DNA of 64,000 bases from Aldrovandia affinis (lineage: Eukaryota > Chordata > Actinopteri > Notacanthiformes > Halosauridae). A program made the position numbers and the translations under genes. The stretch spans positions 3,356,675-3,420,674 of the forward strand of contig JAINUG010000047.1 in the NCBI GenBank assembly GCA_029706075.1, written 5' to 3'. Below, one piece after another: positions 10,343-20,329 of the stretch (its first letter is position 1; each line of letters starts with the position of its first letter). The notes under the pieces are model-generated. The model saw only the letters and a program-made list of their open reading frames with translations. It had not been told where the DNA came from and did not search any database.

Positions 10343-10803
10343 CTTTGTGTAGTAGTCCTGTGTGGCTTTTTTGCTGGAGGAGTACGTGCTTTGTCTTCCG
10401 CATCGTCGTCACTGTAACATAAAAAGCAAAAGGTCGTAAGGACACACAATACATCAGAGCATTACAGTGAATAGCTTTTTTTAAATAACATTTTAGGCTG
10501 TTTGAAAAGTATTTTTACATAGATCTTGAGTGCCTATTGCAATTTGTTACGTTGCAACAAGCGGAATACGTAGTCACAAGACGCGGAATTCATATATTTT
10601 CACGAGTATTTGATAACATGGCAAATAAAATATAGGCTAGTTATTTACTCTTCGTCAGTTAGGTCCTCAGCTGGATCAATTCTAAATTCAAAATGCTGTC
10701 TCTCTTCATCTGAATCCTCTTCAGTATCGGAACATGATGAGTTGTTGTCTTCGTCGCTTTCCATCAATACTCTCAAACACTCCAGCGCAGAAAATCTTGC
10801 CAT
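10343..10803 (-). CDS. Two-exon 5' gene fragment, acidic N-terminus; possible piggyBac-like transposase
   Basis: Exon 1 is 10803-10649, starting at the ATG of MARFSALECLRVLMESDED and continuing through an acidic run, SCSDTEEDSDEERQH, to PAEDLTDE. It ends at a GTAAAT donor. Exon 2 is 10411-10343, after a TTACAG acceptor, and reads DDDDAEDKARTPPAKKPH then RTTTQ, ending AAAG before a GTATGT donor. The junction keeps frame (155 nt, then 69 nt), and the acidic tract continues across it, which supports a real spliced gene start of about 75 codons. I do not recognise the protein with certainty. A short leading helix followed by Asp/Glu/Ser-rich sequence is common in piggyBac-like transposases, and a TTAA-CCC end lies at 8972. 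A host nuclear protein is the alternative. Later exons are lost or in the gap. Confidence 0.45.
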
Positions 10804-11062
10804 CTTACCTAGCAATGCCAGAGTTTGTGGGACTCGTACCGTAAGGAGAGCAGCTAGAACAAGTTAATTGTGGTGCTAGCTCATTAGCTACTGTTAGCGA
10901 ACTTTTCATGTATGAATTATGTAGTTTGTTAATGGCTGGCTAGTAACCTATATAATTAAATATGCATTAAATCGTTTATTGCAAACTTTTTAGTTAGCAA
11001 TTGTTAGTAAGATAGTTGGCTAGCTATCTAGTTTACCAGATATTGTGTGTAGGGGTCGACCG

Positions 11063-11241
11063 ATATGTTTTTTTCAGGGCCTATACCGAAAACTATTATT
11101 AGTGGGCTAATCAAGGAGACCGATAACCGATATTTGGGGCCAATATACATTTGCAGTAAAAATGATTTTTTTTTTGTCAAAATTTACAGTAACACAAATT
11201 CCAAAACAAAACACCCTTAAAAAAATACTGCAAAACAGAAC
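11063..11241 (+). repeat. 179-bp repeat block, copy 2
   Basis: Direct copy of 9338-9516, about 1.7 kb downstream. It is preceded by AGGGGTCGACCGAT (11051-11064), a plausible transposon terminus that copy 1 lacks. The two copies flank the gap and the two-exon fragment. They could be two insertions of one family, or one duplication that brackets the segment. Confidence 0.85.
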
Positions 11242-14200
11242 TCTGGCATTATGCATTGCTAGGTAACTAATGTAGCTAGACTTAGTTAGCTTGCAACTAC
11301 AAAGTACTGCACTTAGGTTGTTTTCAAGCTTGTTAAGTTAGGTCATTAATGTTAGCTAGCTAGTGTTGTAAACTTACATTTTTTTAATCTTCACCTTCAT
11401 TGCTACTTTGAGCTAATCTGGACTCAAGCTAACATTTGTTTTGCTATAATTATGTCTGTGTTCTCGACAACAAGGATGTGACTGTAATACATGTCAGTTT
11501 CTAAAACAGTTTTACAGTTATCTCTCATTTTTATTTATGGCTGGTATTTTTATTCATCTACTATGTAGTAATGAACGTTTTCATCTCTTCCTTAACCTGG
11601 GAAAATAAGAAACTATATTTATTGGTCGATTTACACATGCCAAATGATGATCCTTTTAACATGATAACGGTTTGAATTTTTTATACTTTTGCATTTTAAT
11701 ATATTTTGTGGCCATGGTATAAAAGGAATAAACCATTCCAAGCTGTGTGTTCTCAGGATATATAGACACTTCTGGGTGGGAACTGTAGCACTACCCCAGG
11801 CATGCATAGCCTATATATCCTGAGAATGCATGGCTTGTCGTGGTGAGACAAATTTGAAATTTAAGTATGCACACATTTAGCCATATTAAAAATCCATTAT
11901 GTTGGTGAGAAATAAAATAACACTTACATTTCATACTGCAGACGATTGTTTTAGCTGTGATGGGCACAATGAGCCAGGTATACCTCCATAATTGGGCTGG
12001 GGTGGATTTGTTGCTGAATGGTACCGCAGGTGTTTCTTCCATGTGTGTTTCCCCCCCTCAGAAGACATGACTAGGATTAACAGTGACTAGGCCTGAGGCA
12101 GGAATCTGTTTAACAATGATGTCTGCCACAGGCTAGTTAGCATTGTTGCTCCAAAGTTCATTAACTTAAAGGTCTTTTATTACATTCAATTTCAATCAAA
12201 ATGTCCTCTGAAAAACTCCAAGTACTTGGTGCTTAATATGGGGAAGCAATTATTTAATTGTGTGCCCATTTATTGTCCTGCTCTAACTGTATTTTACAGC
12301 TGTATTTTTTCCATCACAGGAGAGTACTATACAATAGGCTCCAATCTAATGGGTCCGCCAAGGTCTATCTCGTCTGTGGGACGGTTATTCGGTTAAACAT
12401 AAATGACTTTCTGTCACCGACTTTCAAGGTGCAGATCCATGCCTCGGACCTCTCCTATGATTGGCCAGCTGATTGACCCTTCCAGGACGAGGGCATTCTA
12501 TTTGTCTCAGGGTAGCAGCTCAAAGGCCTGGTGTGACTGGGATTGGTTATTGGAAACGTGAGTTTTTAAAAGCTGTTTGTTCACAAAAGAGATGATGGAA
12601 CTAGCCTGTATTAGAGGCCAACAAGGCTGAATGTTCAGCGTTGTTTTACGCACATCGTGTTATTCTGTGGAGGTAGGCAAAGTGATAGAAAGAGTTGCTC
12701 CCCCATATTTAAAAAAATTATTCAGATTTATTATTTGACACCTAATTGCCTAAATTCCTCTTTTTTTGTTGTTGTGTAATTGATTTGTATTTTGTTTTGG
12801 AATCATTATTTCTAATGCCTAAATTAAATGAATGGCGATCTCACAGCAAACATTCAAAATTCTTGAATTGTTTGTCTTCGGGTTTCTCACACCAGTTATT
12901 TGTTCTCGCCGTTGTAGTTCTTGACAATAGGCCATCTTTTATATCCCCGTTACTTACTCCACTGGAACTGATCAAAATCCGTAACTGGCCTTCTCAGTAT
13001 AACAGCCATGTGTGACGCTGCTTTGCATCTTATGTGGAGCTGATAATATGGTCAATTAAAAGCTAACCATGGAGTGCATTTGTCATTTTACACTCTTCAC
13101 TTGTTTTCTGGTCGCGTTAAGAACGTGACGCCTCTCCCTCCCTCATTTATCCCGATTCCCACCGCCTGTCTGTTCATAGTATGGTAAAAAGGCCTTATAA
13201 ATGTTTCAGTAAGTGTTAAGCAGACAGTTATGTGCACTCTCATTCCACGCTTATTTGCGTACCATAATAAAGTGTGATAAAATACGTGTCTATGGCGCGA
13301 CGGGCTCCTGGAGTCACGTGTGTTTCCAGTGGAAATTAGATGGTTGTAATTGTCTGAATATTTATACAAACCTGTCACAATATGTCAGACGGTTGGTTCG
13401 GTCAGGCTGATTTATTTGATTTATTTTCCAAAACTGGAATCAAATAAATGATGCATTGAATTGCTGGCGCCTTCTGTATTTTGTGTTTTTTCCCATTCAC
13501 ACATCGGGCTGCCCTGAAATTAAAGGTACTTTAATGGAAAATCTTAAGTACATGCATGCATAGGTTTGAGTAGGTCTACGTGAGCGTGTTTATTGAGCAT
13601 ATCCGCATGTGTGTTTTTGTGAATATTATTAGAAATACATAATCATAGACGTAATGTTTTCTCTGCTTTACATGCAAAGCTAGTCACATGGAAATAATTT
13701 GACATTGTCATAAAGAGGCATTACTATTTCCACAAATAAAAGTTTTAAGCATTTGCTGAGTACATGTAGGCTGGTGTGGTTAAGAATTAGTTTGTTGGTC
13801 GTATACTTCTAGAGAAGATAGAAGCACAGGGTTCCAGTTATGACCCTAGTATGTTGCAGTGACATGATTAAAGCAAAGAGGAAGAAGAATAAAGAGCAGC
13901 AATATTTTGGCACAGGGAGAAACATTTGTTATTTTTGTATATTATATTTAATCTGTGTTTTCTTTTCCACTTCAGTCTATCCTTTTGGTAATTACTTCAG
14001 GTCACCTCAAATGTAAAAGCCCCTTTTAGCCTAGATAAAACATAGTTTAGAGTCTTCTGACGAGATGTTTTGCCTTTCTGTTCTCCAGATACGTGTCCTT
14101 TTTAAAGGCGGATTGCAAAATTGTCAGGAACTGATTGGCAGTATGGGCCGATGTTAATTGGGGGAGCTGAACTGAAGGCATTAGTCATCCTTGATAATGG

Positions 14201-14382
14201 AACACATGCCAGAGCCTTATAGTGTAGGCCAAATAAAATTCAGGTGTGGAACTGTCTGTGTGTGTGCGTGTTTGCAGTGGTAGTGGTTAAATAGTGGTTA
14301 AAAAAAGCAGTTGCTGTATTGAAAAATTGTCCATTACATTTTTGGATGTAATATTTTTTAGCTCTTTTTGCCCCAGTCAATA

Positions 14383-14388
<6 letters not shown>
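11242..14388. other. Gene-free stretch
   Basis: I see no gene, LINE, LTR or transposase here. The sequence is AT-rich, with TTAGCTAGC words near 11280-11360 and short frames without family resemblance. Bases 12340-12550 are a little richer in GC (for example GGACGGTTATTCGG and CCTCGGACCTCTCC) but have no convincing frame. Confidence 0.5.

Positions 14389-14421
<33 letters not shown>
14389..14421. repeat. (TA)n microsatellite
   Basis: A pure AT dinucleotide run of about 33 bases directly abuts the left end of Tc1-A. Tc1 elements insert at TA, so this run was a natural target. The TA next to the element belongs to the run. Confidence 0.95.
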
Positions 14422-14424
<3 letters not shown>

Positions 14425-14559
14425 TACTGTGCAAAAGTTTTAGGCAGGTGTGAAAAAATGCTGTAAAGTAAGAATGCTTTCAAAAGTTTTTTTATCAATT
14501 AACTAAATGCAAAGTGAATGAACAGAAGAGAAATCTAAATCAAATCAATATTTGATGTG

Positions 14560-16709
14560 ACCACCCTTTGCCTTCAAAACAGCATCAATTCTTCTAGGTA
14601 CACTTGCACACAGTTTTTGAAGGAACTCGGCAGGTAGGTTGTTCCAAACATCTTGGAGAACTAACCACAGATTTTCTGTGGATGTAGGTTGCCTCAAATC
14701 CTTCTGTCTCTTCATGTAATCCCAAACTCGATGATGTTGAGATCAGGGCCCGTATTCACAAAGCATTTTAAGGGTAAAAGTTGGTCCTAACTCCGCAATT
14801 TAGGAGCAACTCCGAAAAATAATGGGCGTGTCACTCATAAATGTAGGACTCCTACATTTTTGGGATAAGAGTATTTCACAAAGGGTTTGAGAGCTAAAAA
14901 CAGCTCCTAAGTCCAGGAGAAGTTAGAAGCAGGCAAGAGGACTTCTAAGTCGCTAAAGACCTACTCACGGCGATCCGAAAATCTGCTGCTGCCGGCAATC
15001 GTTGTCGCAATCGCGTCAACACTGGAGATATTGAATGATACAGAGCTCATAAAAAGGTACCGCCTCAATCGCGAGGGTATTATATATATTATATTATATA
15101 TATTATATATAGATACCCGCTGATTGTTTACGAGATGCAGACATGTAACCAATTGACTAGTCAGTATTCTTGGTTTCATGTTAAATCAGTGACACGTAGC
15201 CTACATTTGTATTTTAGAATCTTTATTAGAATATAATAGGGGTGCATCGGATCATTTTTCGGATCAGCAAAAAAATAAAATAACGGGGACCAAAGGCACG
15301 TTTCCACCAATAATTTCAGTTTTTCAATTTAAGTTATTTCACTAAATCTTTATTCGAAAATTTCACAAAATACATTTTTAGATTCAGTACGCATTATGCG
15401 ATTTAACTAGGGTGGTCTTATGCCTGAATTAATTTAATACAAAATTAAAAGATCGCTAATGTTTAAATTGTATTTAATTCGGTCGCGTTTCTAAAAACCT
15501 GCCTCCCAGAAAGGCATTTAGTATGAAAAACAAAGCAAACCAAAACATACATGGTTGTCTATCTCTTCGCTGTAACTCTGCATCGAGATTTAGGGAATTG
15601 TTACTTTAAAACGTGACAGCGGCAGAAAATGGTATTTCTCTATGATGGTTCAATTTAGATATTAATCAGCCAATCGCTGTGGGCATTCTGAGTAAGCTCG
15701 TTCATGAGAAACAACGTCATCCATAGCAACGACGTCAACCCTGCCCTCACTCTTAGCTTGAAAATTCTAGGAATTCCTTAGTATGAGTTTGTCTTTGCAG
15801 CTTTGTGAATAGGTTTTAAGGTGGGACTCCTAACTAAAAGGTTTTAGTGCGATTTAGAAGTACTCATAGTGGTAAGATAAAATTATTTGTGAATACGGGC
15901 CCAGGGCTCTGTGGGGGCCAAACCATCACTTCCACGACTCCTTGTTCTTCTTTACGCTGAAGATAGTTCTTAATGACATTGGCTGTATGTTTGGGGTCAT
16001 TGTCTTGCTGCAGAATACATTTGGGGCCAATCAGACGCCTCCCTGATGGTATTGCATGATGGATAAGTATCTGCCTGTATTTCTCAGCATTGAGGACACC
16101 ATTAATCCTGACCAATCCAACTCCATTTGCAGAAATGCAGCCCCAAACTTGCAAGGAACCTCCACCATGCTTCACTGTTGCCTGCAGACACTCATTATTG
16201 TACCGCTCTCTAGCCCTTCGGTGAACAAACTGCCTTTGCTATAGCCAAATATTTCACACTTTGACTCATCAGTCCAGAGCACCTGCTGCCATTTTTCTGC
16301 ACCCCAGTTCCTATGTTTTCATGCATAGTTGAGTCGCTTAGCCTTGTTTCCACGGCTTTTTGGCTGCAATTCTTCCATGAAGACCACTTCTGGCCAGACT
16401 TCTCCGGACAGTAGATGAGTGTACCTGGGTCCCACTGGTTTCTGCCAGTTCTGAGCTGATGGCACTGCTGGACATCTTCTGATTTCGAAGGGAAGTAAGC
16501 ATGATGTGTCTTTCATCTGCTGCATTAAGTTTCCTTGGCCGACCACTGCGTCTACAGTCCTCAACGTTGCCCGTTTCTTTGTGCTTCTTCAAAAGAGCTT
16601 GAACAGCACATCTTGAAACCCCAGTCTGCTTTGAAATCTTTGCCTGGGAGAGACCTTGCTGATGCAGTATAACTACCTTGTGTCTTGTTGCTGTGTTCAG
16701 TCTTGCCAT
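14560..16709 (-). pseudogene. Tc1-A transposase, split and frameshifted
   Basis: This is a DDE transposase of the Tc1 family. The likely start is the ATG at 16709 (MARLNTATRHKVVIL). The N-terminal HTH reads SQAKISKQTGVSRCAVQALL, followed by a GRPRKL hook-like motif and LARSGLHGRIAAKKP. The first catalytic Asp is in LWTDESKCEIFGYS (about 16250-16290). The second is in CILQQDNDPKHTANVI (about 16010). The third block begins WPPQSP and is then cut by the Harbinger-like insertion. It resumes at 14744 as DLNIIEF with a frameshift, then VWDYMKRQKDL and FLQKLCASVPRRIDAVLKAK. All catalytic positions are traceable, but the gene is dead through frameshifts and the insertion. Confidence 0.9.
14747..15901 (+). 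mobile_element. Harbinger-like non-autonomous element, copy 1 (TSD CAG)
   Basis: The terminal inverted repeats are GGCCCGTATTCACAAA at the left and TTTGTGAATACGGGCC at the right. The flanks are CAG at 14744-14746 and CAG at 15902-15904. Removing the element and one CAG restores the uninterrupted Tc1 sequence GATCAGGGCTCTG, so the 3-bp duplication is real. Inside, the plus strand at about 14958-15077 reads LEILNDTELIKRYRLNREGI, resembling the start of Harbinger-type transposases, then runs into TA-rich sequence. From 15238, GGGGTGCATCGGATC looks like one end of a hAT element. A related copy lies at 24168-24988. Confidence 0.85.
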
Positions 16710-17628
16710 GGTGTATGACCTGTGACATGAAACTGTCTTCCACAACCTCACTTTAATAGCAGAGTTTGGCTGTTCCTCACCCAGTTTTAAGCCTCCTACA
16801 CAGCTGTTTCTGTTTCAGTTAATGACTGTGTTTCAACCTACATATGAAATTGATGATCATTAGCACCTGTTTGGTATAATTGGTTAATCATACACCCGAC
16901 TATAATCCTACAAAATCCTAGACTTTGTGCATGTGTACCTATAAGAATTGATGCTGGTTTGAAGGCAAAGTGTAGTCACACCAAATATTGATTTGATTTA
17001 GATTTTTCTTCTGTTCGCTCACTTTGCATTTTGTACAATTAAAATGTATATTTTTCAAAGCATTCTTACTTTACAGCATTTCTTCACACCTGCCTAAAAC
17101 TTTTGCACAGTACTGTATATATACAGCTCTGGAAAAAATTAAGAAACCACTGCAAAATGATCAGTTTCTCCGGTTTTACTATTTATACAGTGGGTTCGGA
17201 AAGTATTCAGACCCCCTTAAATTTTTCACTCTTTGTCATATTGCAGCCATTTGCTAAAATCAATTAATTTCATTTTTTCCTCGTTCATGCACACACAGCA
17301 CCCAATATTGCCAGAAAAACACAGACTTGTAGAAATTTTTGCAGATTTATTACAAAATAAACACTGAAATATCACATGGCCATAAGTATTCAGACCCTTT
17401 GCTGTGACACTTGTATATTTAACTCAGGTGCTGTCCAATTCTTCTGATCATCCTTGAGATGGGCCTACACCTTCATTGGAGTCCAGCTGTGCTTAATTAT
17501 ATTGATTGGACTTGATTTGGAAAGGCACACACCTGTCTATGTAAGGTCCCACAGTTGACAGTGCATGTCAGAGTAAAAACCAAGCCATTAAGTCCTAGGA
17601 ACTCTCCATAGACCTCCGAGATAGAATT

Positions 17629-17928
17629 GTGTTGAGGCATAGATCTGGGGAAGGGTATAAAAACATTGCTAAAGCATTGAAAGCACCCAGGAGAACAGTG
17701 GGCTCCATCATTGTGAAATGGAATAAGTTTGAAACCACCACAACTCTTCTTAGAGCTGGCCGTCTGGCCAAACTAAGTAACCGGGCAAGAAGGGACATGG
17801 TCAGGGAGGTGACCAAGAACCCAATGGCCACTCTAAGAGAGCTTCAGAGTTCCTCTGCAGCGATGGGAGAACCTGGTAGAAGGACAAACATCTCTGCAGC
17901 ACTCCCATCAATCAGACCTTTATGGTAG
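17629..17928 (+). pseudogene. Tc1 transposase N-terminal half, left arm
   Basis: This is an open frame of 99 codons with the paired-like DNA-binding region: MLRHRSGEGYKNIAKALKAP, RRTVGSIIVKWNKF and NRARRDMVREVTKNP. The true start would be just upstream at the Met codon of the AAGCC-ATG-AAGTCC context. In this arm that codon is ATT, so the normal start is lost. The same peptide is encoded identically on the minus strand at 18079-18378. The frame stops exactly at the arm boundary. No catalytic domain follows in frame: the spacer continues the gene in shifted frames. Confidence 0.88.
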
Positions 17929-18078
17929 TGGCTAGACGGAAGCTACTTCTGAGTGAAAGGCATATGACAGCCCACCTGAGTTTGCCAAATGGTACTTAAA
18001 GGACTCTAAGAGCATCAGGAAAAAGATTATCCGGTCTGATGAGACACAAATTGAAATTTTTGGCCTGAATGCCAAGTG

Positions 18079-18378
18079 CTACCATAAAGGTCTGATTGAT
18101 GGGAGTGCTGCAGAGATGTTTGTCCTTCTACCAGGTTCTCCCATCGCTGCAGAGGAACTCTGAAGCTCTCTTAGAGTGGCCATTGGGTTCTTGGTCACCT
18201 CCCTGACCATGTCCCTTCTTGCCCGGTTACTTAGTTTGGCCAGACGGCCAGCTCTAAGAAGAGTTGTGGTGGTTTCAAACTTATTCCATTTCACAATGAT
18301 GGAGCCCACTGTTCTCCTGGGTGCTTTCAATGCTTTAGCAATGTTTTTATACCCTTCCCCAGATCTATGCCTCAACAC
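18079..18378 (-). pseudogene. Tc1 transposase N-terminal half, right arm (identical copy)
   Basis: This is the minus-strand mirror copy of the 99-codon frame at 17629-17928, with the same amino-acid sequence. Here the upstream context still has ATG (in GCCATGAAGTCCTAGG), but the second codon after it leads straight into a TAG, so it does not open a longer frame. Amino-acid identity between the arms implies that the inverted duplication is recent or maintained by gene conversion. Confidence 0.88.
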
Positions 18379-19060
18379 AATTCTATCTCGGAGGTCTATG
18401 GAGAGTTCCTAGGACTTCATGGCTTGGTTTTTACTCTGACATGCACTGTCAACTGTGGGACCTTACATAGACAGGTGTGTGCCTTTCCAAATCAAGTCCA
18501 ATCAATATAATTAAGCACAGCTGGACTCCAATGAAGGTGTAGGCCCATCTCAAGGATGATCAGAAGAATTGGACAGCACCTGAGTTAAATATACAAGTGT
18601 CACAGCAAAGGGTCTGAATACTTATGGCCATGTGATATTTCAGTGTTTATTTTGTAATAAATCTGCAAAAATTTCTACAAGTCTGTGTTTTTCTGACAAT
18701 ATTGGGTGCTGTGTGTGCATGAACGAGGAAAAAAATGAAATTAATTGATTTTAGCAAATGGCTGCAATATGACAAAGAGTGAAAAATTTAAGGGGGTCTG
18801 AATACTTTCCGAACCCACTGTAGGTATGTGTAGTAAAAATGAACATTTTTGTTTTATTCTATAAACTACTGACAGCATTTCTCCCAAATTCCAAATAAAA
18901 ATATTGTCATTTAGAGCATTTATTTGCAGAAAATGACAACTGATAAAAGTAACAAAAAATATACAGTGTTTGCAGACCTTTAATAATGCAAAGAAAACAA
19001 GTTCATATTCATTTTTAAACAACACAATACTAATGTATTAACTTAGGAAGAGTCCAGAAA

Positions 19061-20132
19061 TCAATATTTGGTGCAATAACCCTGAATTGCAATCACAGCT
19101 TTCATGCGTCTTGGCATGCTCTCCACCAGTCTTTCACATTGCTGGTGGGTGACTTTATGCCACTCCTGGTGCAAAAATTCAAGCATCTCAGCTTTGTTTG
19201 ATGGCTTGTGACCATCCATCTTCCTCTTGATCACATTCCAGAGGTTTTCAATGGGGTTCAGGTCTGGAGATTGATTTGGCCATGACAGGGTCTTGATCTG
19301 GTGGTCCTCCATCCACACCTTGATTGACCTGGCTGTGTGGCATGGAGCATTGTCCTGTTGGAAAAAACAAACCTCAGAGTTGGGGAACATTGTCAGAGCA
19401 GAAGGAAGCAAGTTTTCTTCCAGGATAACCTTGTACGTGGCTTGATTCATGCGTCCTTCACAAAGACAAATCTGCCCGATTCCAGCCTTGGTGAAGCACC
19501 CCCAGATCATCACCGATCCTCCATCAAATTTCACAGTGGGTGCGAGACACTGTGGCTTGTAGGCCTCTCCAGGTATCCGTCTAACCATTAGATGAATAGG
19601 TGTTGGGCAAAGCTGAAAATTGGACTCATCAGAGAAGATGACCTTACTCCAGTCCTCTACGGTCCAATCCTTGTGGTCTTTTGCAAACCTCAGCCTGGCT
19701 CTTCTTTGCTTCTCATTGATGAAGGGCTTTTTTCTAGCTTTGCATGACTTCAGCCCTGCCCCTAGGAGCCTGTTTCAAACTGTCCTCTTTTTTTTAATTT
19801 TTTTATTTGCCTGATTTTGCACTTCACCCCAGCTGCCATTTGCCATTGAGTTTTTGTAGGTCACTTGATGTCATCCTACGGTTGTTAAGTGACATTCGAA
19901 TGAGTTGGCGGTCATCCGTGGTCAGTAGAGAGTTGTTTTCGCCCTCTGCCGGTCTGTAGCTTTGTTGTCCCCAGTGTCTGCTGCTTGACCTTGTTCTTAT
20001 GAACCACCGTCTTTGAAATTTGAAGGATAGAAGCAACCTTACGTCACTGTATCCCTCTGCCAGTAAAGCCAGAATTGAACCCTTCTTTTCCTCACTCAAA
20101 ACTTTTTTTTTCAACTCTTTTGGCATGGTCAA
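19061..20132 (-). pseudogene. Tc1-B transposase, two-frame remnant
   Basis: The N-terminal piece (20132-19824) starts MPKELKKKVLSEEKKGSIL and shows LLTTDDRQLIRMSLNNRRMT. A broken middle follows. SDESNF with the first catalytic Asp lies near 19635. The C-terminal piece (19588-19061) is open and contains GGSVMIWGCFTKAGIGQI, QQDNAPCHTARSIK (second Asp), SPDLNPIENLWNVIKRKM (third acidic residue, Glu) and VESMPRRMKAVI before the stop. All three DDE residues can be seen, but the linker between HTH and core is frameshifted, so no full transposase can be made. Confidence 0.9.
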
Positions 20133-20329
20133 TAGTTCTTTTTTGATTCCAATTACTTTTGAGGTACTTCTAGCACTGTTTTTTGCAATCCAGCTATTTC
20201 AAGAGGATAGTGATGACCACAGCAGTGGTTTTTATACTTTTTCTTGTTAAATAAGTTTTGGTTCAGGTGATCATCTAATCAGTACTTCATTATGTAGAAT
20301 GAGGTGTGCTTGTGTTGGAATTGTGTGCT

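Larger units (their letters stand above)
14422..17115 (-). mobile_element. Tc1-A: full-length Tc1 transposon interrupted by a Harbinger-like element
   Basis: Both ends are present. The left end reads CAGTACTGTGCAAAAGTTTT and AGGCAGGTGTG, and the right end is its inverse, finishing at 17115 and flanked by TA (17116-17117). The transposase gene is on the minus strand. Subtracting the 1155-bp insertion at 14747-15901 leaves about 1.54 kb, the usual Tc1 size. The insertion splits the transposase gene in the catalytic region. The element inserted at a (TA)n microsatellite. Confidence 0.93.
17188..18820. mobile_element. Fold-back Tc1: inverted duplication of one Tc1 half
   Basis: The element is bounded by CAGTGGGTTCGGAAAG at the left and its inverse at the right, with TA on both sides (17186-17187 and 18821-18822). 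The left arm 17188-17928 (741 bp) and right arm 18079-18820 (742 bp) are near-identical inverted copies of the 5' half of one Tc1 element. The spacer (17929-18078) is the next 150 bp of the same transposase gene, in the left-arm direction, up to FGLNAK-like sequence. The rest of the gene is absent, replaced by the inverted arm. I see only about three differences between the arms: one T in a T-run, an ATTGC/ATTGT change, and an ATT/ATG change at the presumed start codon. Confidence 0.93.

Noticed and set aside
17188-18820. Interpretation of the palindrome as a purely technical artefact.
   Set aside because: It is not adopted as the main reading, because the arms differ at a few positions and TA flanks fit a real insertion into Tc1-B. 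An assembly error still cannot be excluded without reads.
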